From NCBI GenBank assembly GCA_041740975.1, contig JBGSKV010000116.1, positions 1 through 25,093 of the forward strand: a stretch of DNA of 25,093 bases. Direction: 5' to 3'. Positions 16,001 to 23,491 of the stretch are shown here, piece after piece; the first letter of the stretch is position 1, and every line of letters starts with the position of its first letter. Under the pieces are notes generated by a model that was not told the DNA's origin, did no database searches, and was given only the letters and a program-made list of their open reading frames with translations. The DNA is from JBGSKV01 sp041740975 (lineage in GTDB: Bacteria; Bdellovibrionota_B; Oligoflexia; Oligoflexales; JALZUQ01). The translations under genes were made by a program, and so were the position numbers.

Positions 16001-16285
16001 AGCAATCACTTTTTCTTCAGGGCGACGGACACAAGCGGCTGTGCCAACCAATGCAGTTGTACTGAAGAGTCGCATAAAGTCACGACGATCCACCTCTAGA
16101 GTGGGACCTTGCGCATCTATTTCGTCATCTTGAGGAAAATCATCTGGCTCGCCGTCAAGTTCGGAAAGCATTTTATAAAGATGACCTTTTTCGATTTTTT
16201 CGGTTGGCGCCTCTAACGGTCCACCATCCCGAATAAACACCTCTTTCCCAGAACTGTTTTGCTGAGAATCATGGTGATCAGTCAT
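13079..16285 (-). CDS. actB: Alternative complex III subunit ActB, fused molybdopterin-oxidoreductase-like and iron-sulfur domains
   Basis: About 1068 aa. After a hydrophilic lead comes a Tat-like signal (VDRRDFMRLFSTTALVG, twin Arg at 67-68) ending in a lipobox-like GTAAC (Cys85). The B1 domain resembles molybdopterin oxidoreductases (TTCGECPSACG to GATCALGQ) but in this family is known to lack the molybdenum cofactor. The B2 domain, about residue 810 onward, has the ferredoxin-type clusters: CSGCSACMVAC, CQHCNHAPCEAVCP, CVGTRYCANACP, CTFC and CQQVCP. That is the ligand pattern of the family's three [4Fe-4S] plus one [3Fe-4S]. It passes electrons from quinol at ActC toward the ActA/ActE haems. 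The ATG at 16285 is preferred (GGAG 9 nt upstream) over the ATG at 16300, which lacks a site. Confidence 0.95.
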   Translation of the reverse strand: MTDHHDSQQNSSGKEVFIRDGGPLEAPTEKIEKGHLYKMLSELDGEPDDFPQDDEIDAQGPTLEVDRRDFMRLFSTTALVGTAACVRRPEEKVIAYVEQPADQMVGIPALYATTCGECPSACGVIVKVREGRPRKIEGHEQHPMNSGATCALGQAAIQTVYHPDRRKAPLLKRGNRVDSAQWDEVFEILGAEVKETAKIGIFTNGSTGHRHGFFEEFLTRMGSSPAKLYTYEANTLYAAIAEAHNMTMGRSIIPRLDLNGVRNVVGIGTDFLNTGTHPVYSSKLFAASHGFDAEKPFAQSLFTQFESNYTATGGKADHRHVIAPGSEVVIALALLKELVGSPRSLGGGSATSAARNILVAHDALLNDLDKMLPGGSEKIRTLATSLMTEPSVVICGSGDSFDQNATNLQLLAVHINIMIGAYDRFLHVSKGAMRSPVRSDSLQKFKAEAPDLDILFIIDSNPAFTLPASYGFADSIKNIKTIVSMQASPNETDELATYKLPNTHYLESWGDEQPADGFWSLRQPAVRNTTDSRQAEDVLLWIAATVEKPMPFKSYHDYIQKQWGALHKSSKEAALSFKLFFQSIQRQGFYGNLMAKSTGLRTDVSSRVKILAPTSGLRLLSPLDTRLLDGRGANTPLLQEVGDAMTTIAWDSWLAIHPDTAKSLGLRIYDEVTVEADGGKPFNVGVYPVPGLHRDTVVVPRGNGHKLKLNRVSDNVGVDPLVAYSGGVDSVIGYPVTSNIGVTLSKTGRRIRIAHMQKPTAELGNRTDIVKKATRGEASESITKKVDLDTAPDLYPKLPNGDYRWGMSIDLTKCSGCSACMVACAVENNIPQVGRKMITQGREMHWIRLDRYFEGPVDNPQVTLQPMMCQHCNHAPCEAVCPVYATTHDDEGINTQTYNRCVGTRYCANACPYKVRRFNWFTQRWNVPLNPRALNPDVTVRTRGIMEKCTFCVQRIRDAKHNLIGTGQKIADAKPGSIGELQTACQQVCPSDAIDFGNLLDEKSIVGKKRKDSLSYLALGGDPEIGHYGIKTLPNVSYVKQIVAQKFEHKTHSKDGEHSDPHAPKSHG

Positions 16286-16336
16286 TTCGACAAGCTCCAT
16301 TCATGTGACCATTAAGCGCGTCCATATCGCCCATTA

Positions 16337-16924
16337 TTAGTAGTGACATGTAAAACATTTCTTTGGTGCGTCCTTAGCAGTGTGACAACGTAAACACCAC
16401 CCCATTTGAAGTGGAGCGTGCTGGTAAACTTCTTCCATTTTTTCAACTGGGCCATGACACTCTTGGCAAGTCACACCAGCACGGACGTGGGGTTTATGCG
16501 AGAAACGAGCATAATCAGGCAAATCATGGACTTTGATCCATTCAATGGGTTCTTTTTTATTGAACTTTTCAGTGAGAAACTTAATCGGCTCGCGATCGGT
16601 CGCAGCCACTTTATGACAACCCATACATGTGTTCGTTGGAGGGATGCCGGCTGCTGGTCCATGACGAGCCGAAGCATGACAGTACTCGCATGGCATTTTC
16701 ATTTTGCCAGCGTGAAGCTCATGACTAAAAGGTATGGGCTGCTTGGGCTGATAAGGGACTAACCAAGTCTGATCTACTGAGTCGCCAGGACTCCAGAACC
16801 ACCAGTTTGTATTTGGCCAGTTTCTTTCCAGTTGCGCCTGCGCAATAGAAGAAAGCCCGCCCACTAAATAAAGCGAGGAGCAAGTGACCAGGATGAAACG
16901 CCGCACGAAAGATGAACTAGGCAA
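16337..16924 (-). CDS. actA: Alternative complex III subunit ActA, pentahaem cytochrome c
   Basis: 195 aa with a hydrophobic N-terminal segment (ILVTCSSLYLVGGLSSIAQA) acting as signal or anchor, then a periplasmic cytochrome-c3-like domain. There are exactly five CXXCH haem sites: C79-H83, C100-H104, C153-H157, C177-H181 and C190-H194, the last ending one residue before the C-terminus. Paired FSHELH and FSHKPH motifs supply likely distal His ligands. Pentahaem is the number known for ActA. The start is TTG, supported by AGGAG 8 nt upstream, a strong ribosome-binding site. It is the first gene of the act operon and diverges from uvrB across 158 bp. Confidence 0.95.
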   Translation of the reverse strand: MPSSSFVRRFILVTCSSLYLVGGLSSIAQAQLERNWPNTNWWFWSPGDSVDQTWLVPYQPKQPIPFSHELHAGKMKMPCEYCHASARHGPAAGIPPTNTCMGCHKVAATDREPIKFLTEKFNKKEPIEWIKVHDLPDYARFSHKPHVRAGVTCQECHGPVEKMEEVYQHAPLQMGWCLRCHTAKDAPKKCFTCHY

Positions 16925-17034
16925 ACAAACCGCTCCTAAAATATTCTTAAAATCCTTAAAAATATTGAACCGATCTCATTAATAGACCCAAAGAATTAAC
17001 ATAAAAAGGGGAAGCGGCCAAACAATTTTTCCCG

Positions 17035-17059
17035 TATTATTGAGGGGATAGTGTACACT
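17035..17059 (+). promoter_or_regulatory. Possible uvrB promoter -10 and adjacent 10-bp palindrome
   Basis: The 158-bp actA/uvrB divergent gap holds TATTAT at 17035-17040 (a good -10 shape, no recognisable -35) and the perfect palindrome AGTGTACACT at 17050-17059, where transcription would start. The placement suits an operator. On the actA side the gap is AT-rich, with AATATT at 16940-16945 and 16961-16966 flanking two CTTAAAA copies (16946 and 16955). No recognised LexA, FNR or other box is seen. Confidence 0.35.
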
Positions 17060-17082
17060 TTGAAAGCACATCCTAACTTTAT

Positions 17083-19107
17083 ATGACAGAAAAACTATTC
17101 AAAATAAATTCGGACTACCAACCGCAAGGCGATCAACCGCAAGCGATACAGGGCCTCACGTCGGCATTACGCGCCGGATCAAACCACAACGTTTTGCTCG
17201 GTGTCACAGGGTCCGGAAAAACTTTTACGATGGCGCATGTTATTGCGCAGTTAAATAAACCCACCTTGCTTATTGCGCCCAATAAAACATTGGCCGCTCA
17301 GCTCTTTATGGAGATGAAAGAAATTTTTCCGGAAAATTCTGTGAATTTTTTCATTTCTTACTACGATTACTATCAGCCGGAAGCTTATCTTCCTTCAACT
17401 GACACTTTTATTGAAAAAGACTCGGCAATTAATGATGACATCGACAAAATGCGCCACGCGGCGACGATGTCTTTATTTGAAAGGCGCGATGTTATCATCG
17501 TTTCGAGTGTGAGCTGCATATATGGTCTGGGGTCACCTACCAGTTATAGCAGTTTAGCGATACCGATCGAAGCCGGACAGGAAATTGAGCGCAACGCCTT
17601 TCTTCGCAAACTCATCGACATCCAGTACACACGTAATGATGCTGCTCTCGAGCGAGGCTCGTTTCGAGTTCGAGGTGAAGTCGTCGATATTTTGCCATCG
17701 CATCAGAAAGACGATGCGATTCGCGTCGAGTTTTTTGGCGATGAAATTGAATCGATTCAGATGATTGACGTTATGACCGGGAAATCAAGCCAGAAAATAC
17801 AGAAAGTCACGTTATATCCGAACAGTCATTATGTAACCGATGCGCGAGCCACCAAAGAAATCGTCAAAGATGTTTTGAAAGAACTGGGATGGCGATTACA
17901 GGAGTTTCGCGCGCAAAATAAATCAATCGAATTTCAACGCCTCGAAATGCGAACCATGCATGATATCGAGCTCCTCGAGCAGCTGGGGTTTTGTCCGGGC
18001 ATAGAAAACTACTCGCGTTTTTTGACAGGCGTTGCCCCGGGCCATCCACCACCTACCCTTTTGGATTATTTCCCTAAAGATTATCTGACTATTATTGACG
18101 AGAGTCATATCACCGTTCCTCAAATCAATGGTATGTACCGAGGCGATCGGGCTCGCAAGACCGTACTCGTAGATTTTGGTTTTCGCTTACCGGCGGCTCT
18201 CGATAATCGGCCTTTGAATTTTACTGAGTTCGAAGAACGCACCCACCAAACAGTCTATGTTTCCGCAACTCCTCGTGAATACGAAGTCGAAAAATCAAAA
18301 GGTCATATCTACGAACAGATTATTCGGCCTACGGGTTTGATTGACCCACAAATTGAAGTTCGCCCAGCCAGACACCAAGTTGACGATCTTTACGCGGAAC
18401 TCAAACGTCAAAAAGAGGCGGGTGGTCGAAGTATCATTACGACACTTACTAAAAAAATGGCGGAAGACTTAACGACGTATTTTAAAGAGCTGGAATTTAA
18501 GGTCAGCTATATCCACGCAGATATCGACAGCTTAGAACGCATGGAAATTTTGCGAGATTTACGCAAAGGTGAGATTGATATTGTGATCGGCATCAACCTT
18601 CTGCGCGAAGGAATCGATTTGCCAGAAGTCACGCTGGTTGCGGTGATGGACGCTGATAAAGAAGGTTTTTTGAGATCCAAAACCTCGCTGATTCAGATCG
18701 TCGGACGCGCAGCCCGAAATCAAGACGGACGAGTCATTTTTTATGCCGATCGCATGACGCCGTCCATGAGAGATTGTATCGACGAAACCGATCGTCGCCG
18801 CGCTATTCAAGTCGCCTACAATACCGAACATGGGATCACACCCACGACCATTAACAAAGGCATTGGCAAGGGGCTTCGTGAGATTTACGGCATCACCAAA
18901 GGTGATGAAAATTTACTGGATGACTTGAATGCTAGCCTGCTCAAAAAATACAAAGTCAAAAAGGGCGTCGATCTTGAGAAGGCCATCAAAAAACAAATCA
19001 AACTCATGAAAAAAGCGGCTGGAGAGTTGGATTTCGAAACCGCTGCTCAGATTAAAATCGAAATTAAAAAAATGCGCGAACTTCTATTGCAGTTTGCGGA
19101 TTTGTAA
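17083..19107 (+). CDS. uvrB: Excinuclease ABC subunit UvrB
   Basis: UvrB is the damage-verifying helicase-like subunit of bacterial nucleotide excision repair; it is loaded by UvrA and recruits UvrC. The 674 aa are full length. Motifs: Walker A GVTGSGKT (residues 40-47), the beta-hairpin region YYDYYQPEAYLPSTDTFIEK, the DEAD-like IIDESH, helicase motif V/VI segments GINLLREGIDLPEV and QIVGRAARN, and the C-terminal UVR motif (AAGELDFETAAQIKIEIKKM) that binds UvrC. The ATG has no obvious Shine-Dalgarno sequence. uvrC follows after 5 bp, so the two are an operon. uvrA is not in the window. Confidence 0.98.
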   Translation: MTEKLFKINSDYQPQGDQPQAIQGLTSALRAGSNHNVLLGVTGSGKTFTMAHVIAQLNKPTLLIAPNKTLAAQLFMEMKEIFPENSVNFFISYYDYYQPEAYLPSTDTFIEKDSAINDDIDKMRHAATMSLFERRDVIIVSSVSCIYGLGSPTSYSSLAIPIEAGQEIERNAFLRKLIDIQYTRNDAALERGSFRVRGEVVDILPSHQKDDAIRVEFFGDEIESIQMIDVMTGKSSQKIQKVTLYPNSHYVTDARATKEIVKDVLKELGWRLQEFRAQNKSIEFQRLEMRTMHDIELLEQLGFCPGIENYSRFLTGVAPGHPPPTLLDYFPKDYLTIIDESHITVPQINGMYRGDRARKTVLVDFGFRLPAALDNRPLNFTEFEERTHQTVYVSATPREYEVEKSKGHIYEQIIRPTGLIDPQIEVRPARHQVDDLYAELKRQKEAGGRSIITTLTKKMAEDLTTYFKELEFKVSYIHADIDSLERMEILRDLRKGEIDIVIGINLLREGIDLPEVTLVAVMDADKEGFLRSKTSLIQIVGRAARNQDGRVIFYADRMTPSMRDCIDETDRRRAIQVAYNTEHGITPTTINKGIGKGLREIYGITKGDENLLDDLNASLLKKYKVKKGVDLEKAIKKQIKLMKKAAGELDFETAAQIKIEIKKMRELLLQFADL

Positions 19108-19112
19108 GACTT

Positions 19113-20966
19113 ATGAAAAATCTCGTCGAGAACTTACCTTCTAGTCCTGGCATTTATCTCTTTAAGAATGCTAAAGGGCAGATTATTTACATTGGCAAAG
19201 CCAAAGATTTGTCGAAGCGGATCAAATCTTACTTTAGGACTAATGTAGACAGTACAAAGACGCGAGCTTTGGTACGCAATATTGACGATTGGGAAGTTAT
19301 CCTGACGAAAACGGAAGTCGAAGCGCTTATACTTGAACGAAACCTCATCAAACAGCACCAACCGCGCTATAATATTATGCTGCGCGACGATAAATCTTTT
19401 CCGCTTGTACGAATTGACTTTAATAGCCCATGGCCGCGTGTCTTTAAAGTTCGTCGGCGCGTGGATGACGGCGCGACTTATTTGGGCCCTTTCGTTAGTG
19501 AAGGTGATTTGTCTCGCCTGATGAAGGCAGCTTATCGAATTTTCCCGCTGATTCGATGCAGTGAACATGAGTTCAAGAACGCTCGGCGCCCGTGCAATTA
19601 TTATCATATGAAAATGTGTCTTGGACCATGCAGTATCAAAGTGCCGCGCGATGACTATATGGAGATCGTAAAAAACGCCGCTCAGTTTCTTCAGGGCAAA
19701 AACAAAGACGTTGCTCGGGACATCGAAGCACAAATGTTACGCGCTTCCGAACGTGAAGATTATGACAATGCTGCCCTACTCCGTGATCAGCTCTTTGCAT
19801 TGAAGAAAGCTATTGAACCACAACATGTTGAGTTTCGTAATATCGAAAGTGCCGACGCCATCGGAGTCATTTATGATGAAAGTTTGATATGCATTGATAT
19901 TCTTAGTGTTCGAAAAGAGAAATTGGTCAGCAATCGCAAATACCACTTTGATCATGAAGGTCTTGACGATGAGATTGACGAACTGATTAGCCAACTCTTA
20001 TTGCAGTTTTACGATCGACACGCTCCACCCGAGCAAATATTTTTGGAAGACGAACTCTCCAATACCGAAGAACTTGAAATCGCCCTGAGCCAGGGCATCG
20101 AGAGAAAGAAAACTCAATTGGTTTACCCCAAAAAAGGTCCGAAGCTGGGGTTGTTAGAAATCGCGCAAAAAAATGCTCACTATCATCTGCAGCAGCAAAA
20201 ACTAAGGCAAAAAAAATCTCGCGCTGTATTGGAAGAAGTGCAGAAAGACCTAGGGCTTTTGCATTACCCTCAAGTTATAGAATGTATTGACATTTCAAAC
20301 CTGCAAAGTGAAGCCATCGTCGCTTCTAAAGTCAGCTTTCTGGATGGACGGCCCAATCCGGCGCAGTATCGTCACTACAATATCAAAACTACCCAAGGCC
20401 AAGATGATTTTGGAAGTATCTACGAAGTCGTGAGTCGACGATTGAGACGCGGCGTCGAAGAAGATCAGCTACCTAACCTTTTAGTGATTGATGGAGGCAA
20501 AGGGCAGTTAAGTGCCGCGAAAAAAGCTCTGGATGAGTATCCAGGTTTGGATGTCGAGTTGGTTTCTTTGGCGAAGAAGCGTGTTTTGGAACCGGCCAAA
20601 AAAATGGGTGCGGACCCCTTACATGGTGACGAACGGATCTTTAAGACTGACTATTCGCGTCCCATTATTTTGCAGCCTGGATCCTCGGCGTTTCGCATTT
20701 TGACGCACTTGCGCGACGAGTCGCATCGCTTCGCACTGACGTTTCATCGCCAGAAACGGCAAAAGAAAGCTTTCGAATCCGAGCTCGATTTGATTCCGGG
20801 TATAGGTCCGAAAGTTCGAAAAAAACTTTTGGACAGCTTTGGTTCCGTCGAGAAAATGCAGCATGCCACCATTGAGCAGTTGAACGGCGTCAAAGGTGTC
20901 AGCTCAAAATTGGCCGAAACGATTCACGCCTGGTTTCGCACTGAAACAGAAGAAAAATCTATCTAA
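19113..20966 (+). CDS. uvrC: Excinuclease ABC subunit UvrC
   Basis: UvrC makes both incisions around the lesion held by UvrB. The 617 aa contain, in order, the GIY-YIG nuclease for the 3' cut (GIY at 13-15, YIG at 26-28), the Cys-rich segment RRPCNYYHMKMCLGPC, a UVR domain (SEREDYDNAALLRDQLFAL), the RNase H-like nuclease for the 5' cut (ECIDISNLQ, LPNLLVIDGGKGQLSAA), and tandem helix-hairpin-helix motifs (DLIPGIGPKVRKKLLDSFG, GVKGVSSKLAETI). The start lies 5 bp after the uvrB stop without a strong ribosome-binding site, suggesting coupling to uvrB. A probable terminator follows 18 bp after the stop. Confidence 0.98.
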   Translation: MKNLVENLPSSPGIYLFKNAKGQIIYIGKAKDLSKRIKSYFRTNVDSTKTRALVRNIDDWEVILTKTEVEALILERNLIKQHQPRYNIMLRDDKSFPLVRIDFNSPWPRVFKVRRRVDDGATYLGPFVSEGDLSRLMKAAYRIFPLIRCSEHEFKNARRPCNYYHMKMCLGPCSIKVPRDDYMEIVKNAAQFLQGKNKDVARDIEAQMLRASEREDYDNAALLRDQLFALKKAIEPQHVEFRNIESADAIGVIYDESLICIDILSVRKEKLVSNRKYHFDHEGLDDEIDELISQLLLQFYDRHAPPEQIFLEDELSNTEELEIALSQGIERKKTQLVYPKKGPKLGLLEIAQKNAHYHLQQQKLRQKKSRAVLEEVQKDLGLLHYPQVIECIDISNLQSEAIVASKVSFLDGRPNPAQYRHYNIKTTQGQDDFGSIYEVVSRRLRRGVEEDQLPNLLVIDGGKGQLSAAKKALDEYPGLDVELVSLAKKRVLEPAKKMGADPLHGDERIFKTDYSRPIILQPGSSAFRILTHLRDESHRFALTFHRQKRQKKAFESELDLIPGIGPKVRKKLLDSFGSVEKMQHATIEQLNGVKGVSSKLAETIHAWFRTETEEKSI

Positions 20967-20983
20967 GAATATGGTGAATTTGC

Positions 20984-21005
20984 ACTCGGAAATCCGTGGT
21001 TTTTT
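20984..21005 (+). terminator. Probable intrinsic terminator of uvrBC
   Basis: ACTCGG (20984-20989), loop AAAT, then CCG-T-GGT (20994-21000) form a six-pair stem with one bulged T and one G-U pair, followed directly by a run of T (21000-21005). The stem is short but the placement, 18 bp past the uvrC stop, is right. Further T-rich stretches follow at 21014-21027. Confidence 0.5.
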
Positions 21006-21050
21006 GAATCTCCATTTTTTGTTTTTTAAGCATAAGCCAAAATAGAAATT

Positions 21051-21065
21051 CTGTATTAAATACAG
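21051..21065. promoter_or_regulatory. 15-bp perfect palindrome upstream of the exported-protein cassette
   Basis: CTGTATTAAATACAG is symmetric about a central A and lies 79 bp before the likely start at 21144, in the 177-bp gap after uvrC. The half-site CTGT...ACAG matches the ends of gammaproteobacterial LexA boxes but with 7 rather than 8 bases between. It is a candidate operator for the three-gene cassette. I cannot name the regulator, and no clear -35/-10 pair is visible around it. Confidence 0.35.
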
Positions 21066-21143
21066 GCATTTATTCGTTATCACTGACTTTTTTTCGCTTG
21101 TTTCACTTTTCGGTTTCCCGAGCCGATAGCTTTGGAAACAACA

Positions 21144-22679
21144 ATGGCGTCTATGGACAAGCTTAAGTACATCATTATTTTTCCCCTGATTTTTCTGGTC
21201 TCGGCACAGTTGGCCGTCGCACAGAAAAAAACCGTCAAAGATATTTTTATGCTCGATCGTGTCGCACTTGCACTGACGGGTATGCCCGCTTCTATGCAGG
21301 ATAAAAAGGACTTTTCGGCAGGTCGAAAAAGGCTCGACGACTTACTTGAGCAGTACAAAAAGCATCCCAGATTTGAAATGAAAGTCGCTGAGTTTTGGAA
21401 CGAAGTTCTCAAAATCGATAAGCCAATCGATATCATGGGAAGCTATTCTCAGCGCAAAACAACGGGCACTCCTGGTGGCAATTTTCGATATTTTCGTGCG
21501 ATTTTAGCCGGTGGATCTCAGAGCTTTACTTCGTTGCACGCTCAGTATCATCCCTCGTGCAAGTCACCTGGCAATTCTTATTCTCCCCTATTTGTCATGA
21601 ATATATTGAAGCCCCCATTAGAAGATAGGTTTACGGTAAATGGTAAAGAGTATTTGAATTCTCTTTATAACTGCGGGTGCCGCGGCAATATTGGTGTTGT
21701 TGGCAATGATTGCCCAAACTGCAACACAGTCGAAGTCAGTCCGTACTGGGCGCCGAATAAGAAAGTCAAAGTTTGTCGACTGATGATCGAAGACGAATAC
21801 TGCGGCAAAAACCTGGAAAAATGTTTTCTTGGCAATGATGAAGGCGTGACTTTGTACATGCCCGAAGTGAATATTTACGACAACATTGCCTACGGCATGA
21901 CGATGGAAGCAGGCATGTTGATCGCAAAGGTTGTATCAAACGACAGACCTTGGACAGATATTCTCACGACAGCGGATGGCGTCGTGAACGGACCGACTGC
22001 CTTCATGTTGAATCACAGCCGTGTGGGCCCGGAGTTCATTGAAAGCTTTATGCCAAATTCTACGGGGCGTGCCGCGTCTGTCTATCCTGAACGCAACACA
22101 AGCCCTATTTTTACAAAGGCCGATGCTAGCGCCGTAAACAAGTTTGATTTGGTCAAAGTCAACGATCTGGAAGCCGGCGTGCTGAAGACGGCCGCCTTTC
22201 ATAAAATCACGAATGGACTACGCGCGAAGGCTAACCGGGCGCGTGAAAGCTTTCTCTGCAAATCCTATATTCCACCAGAAGAACCGCAGACAACCAGCGA
22301 TGAAGTTGATCTCACAAAAAAGCCTTATTGCAGTCATTGCCACAAAACTTTGGATCCTTTATCCGATTTTTTCAAGAACTGGCCTGCTAACGATAACTTC
22401 AATTATATCGATGCCGCGGTCGCAACAGGAAGTTACGAAGGCGAAACGGAAGATGGAGTTGAAGGACTTGCGAAGTTGTTCACCAAACTGCCGGAATTTA
22501 ACGAATGTGCTGTCAAACGGGCATTCGAGTTTGTCGTTCGCCGCCAGATGTCAGAAAAAGAAGCTAATAATATCCTCAATCCGTTGATCAGTACCTATCT
22601 CAATAACGACAAAAAAATCTGGCCTGTCATAAAACAAATTATTGAGTCGCCGGAGTTTATTGGATCGGGGCAAAACTGA
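21144..22679 (+). CDS. Exported DUF1549/DUF1585-like protein with one CXXCH motif
   Basis: About 511 aa with a Sec signal peptide (YIIIFPLIFLVSAQLAVA, cleavage near AVA-Q). The N-terminal ~80 mature residues (DRVALALTGMPASMQDK, then KKHPRFEMKVAEFWNEVLK) resemble the start of DUF1549 proteins. The C-terminal part resembles DUF1588/DUF1585: CSHCHKTLDPLSDFFKNW, a potential haem c site at C396-C399-H400, and a final VIKQIIESPEFIG. In between is an unusual cysteine group, CGCRGNIGVVGNDCPNC (residues 177-193), which could bind metal or form disulfides. The ATG at 21144 is chosen because GGAA lies 6 nt upstream; the TTG at 21132 lacks a site. The stop overlaps the next start (TGATG). Function is unknown; planctomycete relatives pair with DUF1501 genes, as here. 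Confidence 0.75.
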   Translation: MASMDKLKYIIIFPLIFLVSAQLAVAQKKTVKDIFMLDRVALALTGMPASMQDKKDFSAGRKRLDDLLEQYKKHPRFEMKVAEFWNEVLKIDKPIDIMGSYSQRKTTGTPGGNFRYFRAILAGGSQSFTSLHAQYHPSCKSPGNSYSPLFVMNILKPPLEDRFTVNGKEYLNSLYNCGCRGNIGVVGNDCPNCNTVEVSPYWAPNKKVKVCRLMIEDEYCGKNLEKCFLGNDEGVTLYMPEVNIYDNIAYGMTMEAGMLIAKVVSNDRPWTDILTTADGVVNGPTAFMLNHSRVGPEFIESFMPNSTGRAASVYPERNTSPIFTKADASAVNKFDLVKVNDLEAGVLKTAAFHKITNGLRAKANRARESFLCKSYIPPEEPQTTSDEVDLTKKPYCSHCHKTLDPLSDFFKNWPANDNFNYIDAAVATGSYEGETEDGVEGLAKLFTKLPEFNECAVKRAFEFVVRRQMSEKEANNILNPLISTYLNNDKKIWPVIKQIIESPEFIGSGQN

Positions 22680-23467
22680 TGAAAAAAATAAACTTAGCAA
22701 GATTACCTTTGATATGTCTTACTTTCGTCTCTGTCGCGTTGGGAAGTTGCGAGCAGTCTATCTCGACCCGAAGCGCTGTCGATCTTGGTGAGCACGGAGT
22801 GTCTTTAGACACCGAAGATTCCTACTCACTTGGCCCGCAAACCCCTCCTATTTATATGGATGCGGATGCACTGAAGTTTAAGTTTCAAGAGTTATTTGGT
22901 TTATCGCACCCTCGCGGAGAAAAATGGACCGCTGACTTGGACAAACGAATCAATATTCCCTACCGCTATGAAGGTGAATACATCGAGATCGGACCCGAAA
23001 CTTATTTTTCGCCCGAAGAGTCCAAAGCATTCGGAACCTACAAAGTTCATGCCGGTTTAATTTCGACGATTTCTCGAACACGCATTAACTTCAATCGCAT
23101 GAAAATCTTCTCTCAAGGTTACATCAAATCTTTGCGCGCATTCTTAGCGGACGCCTGTGACACACGCGTCGTTCGTGACCGTCAAGCCATTCTTGACAAG
23201 AAAGAAACTTATATAATGCATGCCCATAAAATTCCAACTCCGACGGAAATCAATGAACTGATGGCGGAAATGTTTGGAATCCCGACCACCGATGGACTCA
23301 TGGCTGGTGCCAGTGATTACAATAAGGTGTTTATCCAGGAACACGGCAACCTTATGAAAGAACTCAAAGGCAAAAAAGGTGACGAAGTTGAAAAAAACAT
23401 CATCGAAAGTTTGTACAAAGTCCTGTGCATCTCTGTAGGTCAAGATCCACGCGTATTTTTAAGATGA
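22679..23467 (+). CDS. Lipoprotein of unknown function, second gene of the exported cassette
   Basis: 262 aa with a clear lipoprotein signal (KINLARLPLICLTFVSVALG, then SC with the acylated Cys at about residue 24). The mature part is helical and charged, with two further cysteines (ADACDTRV and KVLCISV) that could form a disulfide. The C-terminal SLYKVLCISVGQDPRVFLR resembles the 'SPEFLYR'-type end of DUF1592/1595 family proteins, so it may be a diverged piece of that system; this is a weak similarity by eye. The ATG overlaps the upstream stop by one base, so translation is coupled. The next gene begins 24 bp downstream. Confidence 0.7.
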   Translation: MKKINLARLPLICLTFVSVALGSCEQSISTRSAVDLGEHGVSLDTEDSYSLGPQTPPIYMDADALKFKFQELFGLSHPRGEKWTADLDKRINIPYRYEGEYIEIGPETYFSPEESKAFGTYKVHAGLISTISRTRINFNRMKIFSQGYIKSLRAFLADACDTRVVRDRQAILDKKETYIMHAHKIPTPTEINELMAEMFGIPTTDGLMAGASDYNKVFIQEHGNLMKELKGKKGDEVEKNIIESLYKVLCISVGQDPRVFLR

Positions 23468-23491
23468 TCTCAATCAAGAAAGATGTGAACT

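Noticed and set aside
16286..16300. Upstream ATG at 16300 as the actB start
   Set aside because: It adds five residues but has no ribosome-binding site, while GGAG sits 9 nt before the ATG at 16285. The difference does not affect the product call.
21051..21065. A canonical gammaproteobacterial LexA box
   Set aside because: The spacing between CTGT and ACAG is 7, not 8, and the downstream genes are not repair genes. It is kept only as an unnamed palindrome.
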